From positions 10,602,001-10,666,000 of the forward strand of contig NZ_RKQF01000001.1 in the NCBI RefSeq assembly GCF_003814875.1: a DNA stretch of 64,000 nt. The letters run 5' to 3'. The notes under the pieces are model-generated. The model saw only the letters and a program-made list of their open reading frames with translations, was not told the origin of the DNA and searched no databases. Each line of letters begins with the position of its first letter. Position 1 is the first letter of the stretch. Position numbers and translations under genes: made by a program. Of the stretch, positions 34,256 through 41,379 are shown piece after piece. The DNA is from Streptomyces sp. Ag109_O5-1. GTDB taxonomy: Bacteria; Actinomycetota; Actinomycetes; Streptomycetales; Streptomycetaceae.

Positions 34256-35035
34256 GTGTCGACACCGTCCGACCCTGAACAGTCGCACCGCGGACCGGTC
34301 CTGGAACCGGTCCGGGTTCTGCGCCCCCGCCGACTCGACGCCCTCGCGGAGCTGATGCGCGAGATCCGAGAGGAGGCGGAGGCCGACGAGAGAGCACGGG
34401 AACAGAAGAACGAGCAGAAGAACGGGCAGAAGGACCAGCCGGCCCCGGCGGAGTTCGACGTCTTCGGCACGGCATCGTGGACCGGCGCGGGAACCGAGGA
34501 CGAGACCCAGGAACTGCCACCCGTCACCGACGGCCCGCGCACCGTGCCGGGCGGTCATGCTTACGGCCACGGTTACGGCCAGGGCGCCCACGCGTCCCGC
34601 GCCTTCGGCTTCGGCCCGGGACTGCGCCGGGCGGCCGCCGCCGTGGCCGTCGGGGCGGCCGCCCTGGTCGGCTTCGGCTGCGCCCTGCTGCTGCCCGGCC
34701 GTGAGGGCACCGCCGAGGCCGCACAGCCGTCCCCGTCCGCCACCACGGCACCGGCCACCACCGCCCCGGCGGCGTCCGGCTCAGCCGACCCCGACGGCGC
34801 CGGCACCCTGCGCCAGGGTGACAGCGGTCCCCAGGTGGTCGAACTGGAGCAACGCCTGCTGCGCATCCCGGACGTCTACCGCGACGGCTCCACCAGCGGA
34901 ACGTACGACGCCACCCTCGCCGCGGCCGTGGAACGCTTCCAGATCTGGTACGGCATCAGCGGCGACGAACGCGGTGTCTACGGCGACGACACCCGCAACT
35001 CCCTGGAGTCCCGCACCAGCCTCGGCGACGGCTGA
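34256..35035 (+). CDS. membrane-anchored peptidoglycan-binding protein
   Basis: A 259-residue single-pass protein. The N-terminal 120 residues are cytoplasmic and charged, with a Lys/Gln-rich run (K-N-E-Q-K-N-G-Q-K-D); one membrane helix (about 127-148, AVAVGAAALVGFGCALLL) follows, then a Ser/Thr/Ala/Pro linker and a C-terminal peptidoglycan-binding domain 1 (LRQGDSGPQVVELEQRLL...AVERFQ). This topology places the PG-binding domain outside the membrane. GTG 34256 has AAGGAG at the right distance. It is divergent from the TetR gene. Confidence 0.85.
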   Translation: MSTPSDPEQSHRGPVLEPVRVLRPRRLDALAELMREIREEAEADERAREQKNEQKNGQKDQPAPAEFDVFGTASWTGAGTEDETQELPPVTDGPRTVPGGHAYGHGYGQGAHASRAFGFGPGLRRAAAAVAVGAAALVGFGCALLLPGREGTAEAAQPSPSATTAPATTAPAASGSADPDGAGTLRQGDSGPQVVELEQRLLRIPDVYRDGSTSGTYDATLAAAVERFQIWYGISGDERGVYGDDTRNSLESRTSLGDG

Positions 35036-35169
35036 CCCCGCACCCTCGAACGCCGGGCAACGGATCGGGAAAGCACCGGAAAGTCCGCTGGGCGGGCGCC
35101 ACGATGGGCAGCCACCCGGCGGTTCCGTGCCGCCCTGCTCCCGTCGTACGACCCCCGAAGGCCATGCCG

Positions 35170-35271
35170 ATGAACGGCTCCCGCGTCCCGGGCCTGCTGG
35201 TGCCCGCCGTCTTCCTGCTGGCCCTCGTGGCAGGCCTGTTCTGGTACTGGCGGCACCGTGACGACGACTGA
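35170..35271 (+). CDS. 33-residue single-helix membrane microprotein
   Basis: ATG 35170 follows GAAGG (35157-35161) at eight bases and encodes 33 residues: a short polar N-terminus, one hydrophobic helix (GLLVPAVFLLALVAGLFWYW) and an acidic R-H-R-D-D-D tail, ending nine bases before the stop codon of the convergent phosphatase gene. ATG 35164 is in the same frame but too close to the binding site. No family is recognised; the charge pattern predicts a C-terminus in the cytoplasm. Confidence 0.6.
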   Translation: MNGSRVPGLLVPAVFLLALVAGLFWYWRHRDDD

Positions 35272-35280
35272 CCGGTCCGG

Positions 35281-37644
35281 CTACTCCTCGTCCGCCACCG
35301 GCACCCGGATGTCCAGCACGCAGACGTCGTCCCGCCGCTCGCCCTCCAGCATCGCGGCGAGGAGCGCGTCCAGGGAGCCGGGGCCGGCGGCGCGGACGGC
35401 CTCGGACAGGCGGGCCAGGCCCGTGTCGATGTCCTCGCCCGGCCGTTCGACCAGGCCGTCGGTGTACATCAGCAGCCGGTCACCGGGCTCCAGCCGGCAC
35501 TCGGCGGACTCGTAGACCGGGTGCGCCGAGGCGCCGAGCAGCATGCCGTCCGGGCGGTCGAGCAGCTGGACCTCGCCCGCGCGGACCAGGAGGGGCGGCA
35601 GATGACCCGCCTGGGCCCAGGCGAGACGGCGCTCCGCGGGCTCGTAGCGGGCGAGGACGAGCGTCGCGGTGGCCTGGGCGTCGCGTGAGTGCAGCAGCAG
35701 GAAGTTCAGCCGGGCGAGCGCACCGGTCAGGGAGGAGCCGGTGGTCACCATGCCCTTCGCGGTGAACCGGAGCTGGGCCATCGTCGCCATCGCGTCGACG
35801 CCGTGGCCCGCCACGTCGCCGACCACGAACAGCGCCGCGTCGTCGGGCAGTTCGATGGCGCTGAACCAGTCGCCGCCGACATGCACCCCCGCCTGCGCGG
35901 GCAGATAGGCGACCTCGACGCGCAGCCCGCGCAGCCGCACCGGCCTGCTGGGCAGCGGCAGCAGCGCGTGCTGGAGCCGGGCGGCCAGCGCGCGCTCGGC
36001 CTCCAGGACACCGCGCTGCATCAGGATCGCCCGCTCGCTGTCCACCAGGGCGAGTTCGGCGCTGCGCTGCGCGGTGAGGTCCTGCACGAAGCCGTGCACC
36101 TCGACGACCATGCCGTCCGGGGCGGTCACCGCCTCGGCGACGGCTCGCAGATGCCGTACGGCGTTCCCGGACCTTATCCGGAACGGGACGTCGAACTGGT
36201 TGCCGTTGCGGGCGAGTTCGGAGACGGCGCGGGCCAACGCGTGGGCGTCCTCGGGCAGCACGAGATCCGGCAGCAGGTCCAGCGGGACCGCTCCGCGTCC
36301 CGGGTCGCGGCCCAGGATGGTGTAGACCTGCGAGGACCAGGTGACCTGACGGGTGACCAGGTTCCAGGTCGCCCAGCCGAGGTTGCCCAGCCGCTGCATG
36401 TCCGCCAGCCGCTGTTCCTGCCGCTCCTCGGTGTCGTGCCGCAGCCAGGTCACGAGCAGCCCGTCACCGAGCCGCGCGGCCCGTACCGAGTAGGTGGCCG
36501 TCACGGTGACCCCCGCGACGACCTCCTCGTAGACGAACGGCTCGCCCTCGTACGGCTCTCCGCCGAGCGCCTTGAGGTATCCCTGCCACAGCGACTCGCC
36601 GGCGACGGCGGGGTAGCTCTCCAGGATGCGCGCGCCGACCATCTCGCGGCCCGTGCGGCCGAGGATGTCGAAGGCGTCCGGGGTGGCCGCCTCGACGAGG
36701 TAGTCCTCCACCTCCCCGGTGGCGGCGCGCAGCGGGGTCAGCAGGACCGCCGCTCCCGGCAGCGCGTCCAGCACCCGCTGCACCGTCCGGGAGAAGCCCG
36801 AGGTCTCCGGTTCGGGAGGGCCGCCGAGGGCGGTGAGCCGGCCGGCGCACAGCCGGGTGACGGCCCGCAGCAGCTCACGGGCCGCGGGACCGAAGACGGC
36901 CTCGTCCCGGCGCAGTACCCCGAGGGCCGTGGCGGCCGGACCGTCACCCGGGACCGGCAGCCAGGCCCGGGACCGCCAGCGCCCGGGCGGCTCACCGATC
37001 AGCTGGAACTCCTGCCGGTCCTCGGCGAAGCGCTCCAGCCAGAGCGGCTCACCGGCCTTCAGCGCCTGCAGCGGGGCGATGCCGTCCAGCGGCGGCACCT
37101 GGTGCCACTGGACGGCGAGCGTCGCGTCGATACCCGCGTGCCCGATGAGTTCGAGCCCGTCGGCGGGCAGCCGCCGGTACAGCAGTACCGCGTCGGCGTC
37201 GAGCTTGGGCGCCAGGTGCTCCAGCAGCGCTCCGGCCAGCTCCTGCGGGGAGCCCACGTGCACCAGGGCCCTGCCGATGCGGCCGAGGGTCTCGGTGGTG
37301 CCGGGCGCCGCGACCGGCTCCCGGGGGTCTGCCGGGGCGGGTGTTTCGGCGGTGGTGGCGGCCGGGGGTGTGGTGGGCATCAGCGCGCCGAGGGTGAGCC
37401 AGCACTCCTCCAGCAGCGTGCGGTTCCCGGCTTCGGCCCGCTGCCGCAGTGCTTCGTGGGCGGCCTCGGGAGAGCAGCCCGTGGTGGCCATCAATGCGCC
37501 TGTGGCCCGCTCCACCAGGGCCGAGGTGGCCGTCGTCTCCCGCAGGCGGTCCAGCTCGGCGCGTTGCCTGGACACGATCTTGGCGAGTGCTGCCAGCTCG
37601 GCGACCGCGCCGGTGCCCACAGGAGATGCGTGCTCGCTCGTCAC
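35281..37644 (-). CDS. ANTAR-GAF-PAS-PP2C (SpoIIE-type) phosphatase
   Basis: A 787-residue multidomain signalling protein. An ANTAR-like RNA-binding segment (about residues 35-90, ALVERATGALMATTGCS...ALRQRA) is followed by a GAF domain (about 120-300), one or two PAS-type sensor domains (about 330-540, with DAFDILGRTGREMVG and RQVTWSSQVYTILG) and a SpoIIE-like PP2C phosphatase (VHVGGDWFSAIEL, VGDVAGHGVDAMA, LLMYTDGLVERPG). PP2C enzymes of this type dephosphorylate anti-anti-sigma factors in stress sigma switches. No anti-sigma gene is adjacent. GTG 37644 is chosen over the upstream GTG 37680; neither has a clear ribosome binding site. Confidence 0.85.
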   Translation of the reverse strand: MTSEHASPVGTGAVAELAALAKIVSRQRAELDRLRETTATSALVERATGALMATTGCSPEAAHEALRQRAEAGNRTLLEECWLTLGALMPTTPPAATTAETPAPADPREPVAAPGTTETLGRIGRALVHVGSPQELAGALLEHLAPKLDADAVLLYRRLPADGLELIGHAGIDATLAVQWHQVPPLDGIAPLQALKAGEPLWLERFAEDRQEFQLIGEPPGRWRSRAWLPVPGDGPAATALGVLRRDEAVFGPAARELLRAVTRLCAGRLTALGGPPEPETSGFSRTVQRVLDALPGAAVLLTPLRAATGEVEDYLVEAATPDAFDILGRTGREMVGARILESYPAVAGESLWQGYLKALGGEPYEGEPFVYEEVVAGVTVTATYSVRAARLGDGLLVTWLRHDTEERQEQRLADMQRLGNLGWATWNLVTRQVTWSSQVYTILGRDPGRGAVPLDLLPDLVLPEDAHALARAVSELARNGNQFDVPFRIRSGNAVRHLRAVAEAVTAPDGMVVEVHGFVQDLTAQRSAELALVDSERAILMQRGVLEAERALAARLQHALLPLPSRPVRLRGLRVEVAYLPAQAGVHVGGDWFSAIELPDDAALFVVGDVAGHGVDAMATMAQLRFTAKGMVTTGSSLTGALARLNFLLLHSRDAQATATLVLARYEPAERRLAWAQAGHLPPLLVRAGEVQLLDRPDGMLLGASAHPVYESAECRLEPGDRLLMYTDGLVERPGEDIDTGLARLSEAVRAAGPGSLDALLAAMLEGERRDDVCVLDIRVPVADEE

Positions 37645-37728
37645 GGGTCGAGCATCGCACAGGAAGGTGCCTCTGATCACACCCGTGCCGGATCCGTGAA
37701 GGACCTGCGCAGACGTAGGCCGATATGG

Positions 37729-38106
37729 TCAGCGGCCGGTGCTGTGCCCGACGAGTGCCTCGGTGACCGCACGTACGCTGCGCGCGATGTGCTGGAGCTG
37801 CATGACCTCCGCCGCGTACAGCTTGATCGTGTGCTCGATGACCGACTCCGGCAGGCCCAGCAGGGGCAGTTCGGCCCGCGCGGTCTGCAGTGCGGTGCGC
37901 GCCACCCGGACCTCGTGCTGGACCTGGATCTGCGCGTGCCGGGCGAGCAGTACGGGGTGGCGGATCAGCGCCGGGTAGCTGGCGTAGCGGGCCGGCACCA
38001 GTTCGCGCAGCCACTTGGTGGCCGAGCGCTCCCAGTCGTAGCTGCCCGGCGCCTTGACCTGGCAGGGCCAGTCGGGGCTGATGCGCGTGGTCGTCGTCAG
38101 GGTCAT
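37729..38106 (-). CDS. conserved helical protein, unknown function
   Basis: A 125-residue protein, predicted almost entirely helical after an N-terminal loop (MTLTTTTRISPDWPCQVKAP), with YDWERSATKWLRELVPARYASY and a C-terminal A-A-E-V-M-Q-L-Q-H-I-A-R-S-V-R. No membrane segment or catalytic motif. I do not recognise a named family; it looks like a conserved Streptomyces protein. ATG 38106 has GGAAG eight bases upstream. Its leader holds the strong hairpin at 38155-38190 and a candidate promoter 300 bp upstream. Confidence 0.65.
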   Translation of the reverse strand: MTLTTTTRISPDWPCQVKAPGSYDWERSATKWLRELVPARYASYPALIRHPVLLARHAQIQVQHEVRVARTALQTARAELPLLGLPESVIEHTIKLYAAEVMQLQHIARSVRAVTEALVGHSTGR

Positions 38107-38154
38107 GATCATCGCTTCCGGGTGCGGCGTCGTGAGGGTGGTCGACGGAGGTCT

Positions 38155-38190
38155 CGGCGGCTCCGGCCTAGGGGATGGCCGGAGCCGCCG
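38155..38190. promoter_or_regulatory. 14-bp hairpin in the leader of the 125-residue protein gene
   Basis: CGGCGGCTCCGGCC (38155-38168) is exactly complementary to GGCCGGAGCCGCCG (38177-38190), with an eight-base loop. It ends 49 bases upstream of ATG 38106. It may be a terminator for read-through from the right or an attenuator in a long leader. Confidence 0.7.
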
Positions 38191-38410
38191 CGGGCGAATC
38201 GCGCAGGCGATGCCCGTTCGAACACCCGGGGCGCCGACGCGGGTAGGAGACGGCGGCAGAGGGTGTCCGTGCAGAGGCCCCGGGCGTCGGCCGCCGGCAC
38301 TGCGGGTGGTGCTGCGTGCGCATGGGCGGTCCGTCGGCTTTCTCGGGGCGGGTGCGTGTGCGTCCTCGGTTGCGGAACGTGCCCGGGGTGTGCCGGGGTG
38401 ATCCGTGAGC

Positions 38411-38439
38411 AGTATTTATATATGCCGTCCGCTTTGCAA
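38411..38439 (-). promoter_or_regulatory. candidate sigma-70-type promoter (minus strand)
   Basis: Reading the minus strand, TTGCAA (38439-38434) is followed after 17 bases by AATACT (38416-38411), within an AT-rich island unusual for this chromosome. It would give a leader of about 300 nt for the gene starting at 38106. Confidence 0.4.
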
Positions 38440-38539
38440 GACGTATGAAAACATTCATGCGTGGAATGCGGTGAATGGTCCCCTTACGCGGCCATGCGGT
38501 GGGAGGAGGACGGGACGGCCGGGACGCCGGACCCCGGGG

Positions 38540-39463
38540 TCAGTCCTTGAGGAAGAACTGGTGCTGCTCGGCGACCTGCTCGTACTCCTCCAGGCGCGCC
38601 TGGGTGCGCTCGGGGTCGGCGTCGGTCATGGCCTGCAGCAGCGCGGCGGCCATCAGACCGGGCACCGCGTAGGTGTCGAAGACCAGGCGGGCCCCGATGC
38701 CGGTGCTGAAGGTGACGTCGGCCTCGTCGGCCAGCGCGCCGAGCGCGAGGTCGGTCACGAGGGCGACCCGCAGACCCGCGGTGCGCGCCACCCGGATCGC
38801 GGTGAGCGTCTCCTGCGCGTGCCGGGGCATGCCGAACGCCAGCACCCAGGTGCCGCCCGCCTCACGCGACTGCAGCAGCGCGTCGTAGGCCACGCTGCCG
38901 CCCCGGGTCACCAGCCGTACGTCGGGGTGGATGCGGCGGGCTGCGTAGGCGAAGTACTCCGCAAGCGAGACGGAGATACGCAGGCCGAGCACGGTCAGCG
39001 GGGACGACTTCGACAGCTCGCGGCCGATCCAGATCACCCGGTCCGGATCGGCGAAGTCCCGGCGCAGGTTCTCCAGGTTCTCGATCTCGGCGTCCACGGC
39101 CGCCTGGAGCTCGTTGCTGCGCTGCTCGGTGGCCGCCCCGGTACCGCCCGCCAGGGTGCGCAGCGCGATCGACTGGAGCCGCTCCCGCAGCGCCGGGTAG
39201 CCGCTGAAGCCGACCGCGGCCGCGAACCGGGTCACCGACGGCTGGCTGACCCCGACCCGGTCGGCGAGGTCGGTGATGGAGAGAAAGGCCGCCTCGGTGA
39301 TGTGGTCGATCAGGTACTGGGCGATGCGCCGCTGCCCGGGGGAGAGCCGGGGGCCGTCGAAGAGCTCGCGGAGCTGGGAGGTGGGCGCGGCCTCCGCCTC
39401 CGGCACGGTTTTGCCCGAGGTGATCGCGGATGCCTGAGCGCGAGCCTGCTGCGGCGATGGCAC
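38540..39463 (-). CDS. MurR/RpiR-family transcriptional regulator
   Basis: A 307-residue regulator with the RpiR HTH (F-L-S-I-T-D-L-A-D-R-V-G-V-S-Q-P-S-V-T-R-F at about 60-80) and a C-terminal SIS phosphosugar-binding domain (LVTRGGSVAYDALL, V-L-A-F-G-M-P-R-H-A-Q-E-T). GTG 39463 follows a perfect AAAGGAGG. Family members respond to phosphosugars such as MurNAc-6-P. It lies upstream of no obvious sugar gene: the GT39 and PAP2 genes further right run in the same direction but end before it, so it may act elsewhere. Confidence 0.87.
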   Translation of the reverse strand: MPSPQQARAQASAITSGKTVPEAEAAPTSQLRELFDGPRLSPGQRRIAQYLIDHITEAAFLSITDLADRVGVSQPSVTRFAAAVGFSGYPALRERLQSIALRTLAGGTGAATEQRSNELQAAVDAEIENLENLRRDFADPDRVIWIGRELSKSSPLTVLGLRISVSLAEYFAYAARRIHPDVRLVTRGGSVAYDALLQSREAGGTWVLAFGMPRHAQETLTAIRVARTAGLRVALVTDLALGALADEADVTFSTGIGARLVFDTYAVPGLMAAALLQAMTDADPERTQARLEEYEQVAEQHQFFLKD

Positions 39464-39557
39464 CGAAGCGCCTCCTTTGTCTCCCACGAGGACTCAACAT
39501 AGCTCACGGACCGTGGTGACCAGGGGGTGTGCGCTACGCCGGACCGCCCCGGCGGCC

Positions 39558-39591
39558 GGACTCCCGGAGAGCGGAACCGGCGCCGGAGTCC
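39558..39591. terminator. imperfect hairpin after the GT39 gene
   Basis: GGACTCC (39558-39564) pairs with GGAGTCC (39585-39591), with CGG/CCG pairing inside, about ten bases beyond the stop of the minus-strand glycosyltransferase gene. Confidence 0.45.
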
Positions 39592-39600
39592 CGGTGATCG

Positions 39601-41343
39601 TCACCGCCGATAGATGGTGATCGAATGCCCGACATCATCGACCGGACGGCTGCTGTGGATCAATTCGGCCAGTTCACCCCGGGCTTTGGCGACCCATGAG
39701 TCCGAGACGACCAGCAGCCCGTGCACCTTCCCGGCCGGCACCTTGCGGGGGTCGGTGGCATGGATGCCGTAGTACGCCGGAACGCCACTGCCCTTGTACA
39801 CCAGCCAGATCCGCTCGCCCGGATAACGCTCCTTCAGCCGGTCGGCGAGCCTGCCCAGGTCCTGGCCCCAGTCCACGTTGGAGTCGTGCAACCGCAGATG
39901 CGTCTTCGCCGGACCGCCGAACGCCTCGTTGGAGTACGGCAGATACAGCGGGAACGTCCGCAGCGAACTCACCGCGACAAACAGCACCAGCGCCCCGGTG
40001 ACCGGCCGCGCCCACCGTCGGCGCAGCGCCAGCACCGAGGCCGCGCCCACCGCCAGGAACATCGGCATGAACAGCGCGTACCGCGTCCCGAAGTCCCGCG
40101 ACCCGGTCATCGCCGAGGCCAGCAGCACGGCAGGCGGCACCAGCACGTACGGCGCGGCCGGCCGCAGCCGTCGTACCGCCACCACCGCCACCGCGCCGGC
40201 CGCCCAGAGTGCCAGCATGCCGAGCGGGGTCTTCACCAGCAGGGCGGCCGGCAGGTAGTACCAGCGGGACCCGGTGTAGAGGTGCCCGAACAGATAGCCC
40301 TGCCAGGGCAGGTCCTCCAGGGCGAACTGCACCCGCATACCGTCCCGGTAGGCCCGGGGCAAGGGCATCAGATCGACCAGGGCTCCGCGCAGGCCGTGCA
40401 CCGCCGGCACCGGTTCGGCGGGCAGGAAGCGCAGCCGGGGATCGACCGCCAGGTAGGAGAGCCAGACCACGGCGACCGCCGTCACCGCCACCACCGCGGC
40501 GGCCGCCAGGGCACGCAGCGCACGGCCCGGTCGCGCGCCCCACACCGACACCACCGCCAGCGCCGTCAGCACCGGGATCGCCGGCAGCGCGCTCATCTTC
40601 GTCGCCACCGACGCCCCCAACGCGGCCCCCGCCGGCGGCAGATACAGCCGGGGCCGCAGCCGGGCCCGCCACACCAGCCAGGCCGAGGTCAGCACGAACC
40701 CGGCCGAGGGCACGTCGAGCGTGGCCAGCGAGCCGTGTGCGATCAGGTCGGGGGAGAAGGCGTACAGCGTGAGCGCGAGCAGCCCGGCGGTCCTGCCCAG
40801 GATCTCGCGGGCGAAGGCGAAGGCGACCAGACCGAACAGCAGCGTCAGCACGATCACCGGCAGCCGGGCCCACAGCATCACCCGCCAGGGGTCGTTGCCC
40901 GACGCGTACAGCAGATGCCGGCCCACCTGCCCCTGGTTCCCCTTGTAGGACGGGTCGTAGTGCGGGTCGGCGACCGCGATACCGGCCATGATGACGAGCT
41001 TGCCCAGCGGCGGGTGCTCGGGGTTGTAGCGGATCCGGTGCTCGTGGAGGTAGTCGGTGGCCGTGGCCACGTAGACCGGTTCGTCGATGGTGGGCGTCTG
41101 CTGCACGGCGGTGGTGACCATCGCCGCCGCCATCTGGGCGAGCAGCAGCACCACGAGGGCCGGCACCAGCCACCGGCGGCGGGCGCGCAGGGCGGCGACC
41201 AGCCGGGCCGCGCGGGTGGGCCGTGCGACGGGCCTGGGGACGTCGGGTACGTCGGGTTCGAGAACCGACTGCTGTTCGCTTGCCATCATCCGCCCCGCGG
41301 GGACACCGGGCCCGCGGTGACGGGAACGATCACTGGCCGCCAT
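39601..41343 (-). CDS. GT39/ArnT-type membrane glycosyltransferase
   Basis: A 580-residue polytopic protein with 10-12 hydrophobic helices. The first periplasmic loop carries the catalytic acidic pair in Q-T-P-T-I-D-E-P-V-Y and is followed by R-Y-N-P-E-H-P-P-L-G-K, the pattern of protein O-mannosyltransferase and ArnT-like GT-C enzymes that use polyprenyl-phosphate sugars. The C-terminal soluble part has G-V-P-A-Y-Y-G-I. Acceptor (protein or lipid) is not determinable. ATG 41343 is used; ATG 41289 is an alternative. It lies 36 bp after the PAP2 gene in the same direction, probably one operon. Confidence 0.78.
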   Translation of the reverse strand: MAASDRSRHRGPGVPAGRMMASEQQSVLEPDVPDVPRPVARPTRAARLVAALRARRRWLVPALVVLLLAQMAAAMVTTAVQQTPTIDEPVYVATATDYLHEHRIRYNPEHPPLGKLVIMAGIAVADPHYDPSYKGNQGQVGRHLLYASGNDPWRVMLWARLPVIVLTLLFGLVAFAFAREILGRTAGLLALTLYAFSPDLIAHGSLATLDVPSAGFVLTSAWLVWRARLRPRLYLPPAGAALGASVATKMSALPAIPVLTALAVVSVWGARPGRALRALAAAAVVAVTAVAVVWLSYLAVDPRLRFLPAEPVPAVHGLRGALVDLMPLPRAYRDGMRVQFALEDLPWQGYLFGHLYTGSRWYYLPAALLVKTPLGMLALWAAGAVAVVAVRRLRPAAPYVLVPPAVLLASAMTGSRDFGTRYALFMPMFLAVGAASVLALRRRWARPVTGALVLFVAVSSLRTFPLYLPYSNEAFGGPAKTHLRLHDSNVDWGQDLGRLADRLKERYPGERIWLVYKGSGVPAYYGIHATDPRKVPAGKVHGLLVVSDSWVAKARGELAELIHSSRPVDDVGHSITIYRR

Positions 41344-41379
41344 GGGCCTACTTTCGCATCGCTCCCGCCACCGGGCGCG

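Larger units (their letters stand above)
38107..38539. other. 433-bp non-coding leader region
   Basis: No convincing gene on either strand: the open frames are Arg/Pro-rich and lack codon bias. The right third is unusually AT-rich (38411-38470). It contains a 14-bp hairpin near the downstream gene and a candidate minus-strand promoter, so much of it may be a transcribed 5' leader. Confidence 0.6.

Noticed and set aside
38168..38458. A coding frame in the 38.1-38.5 kb gap
   Set aside because: Arg/Pro-rich, no ribosome binding site and no codon bias, and it overlaps the strong hairpin.
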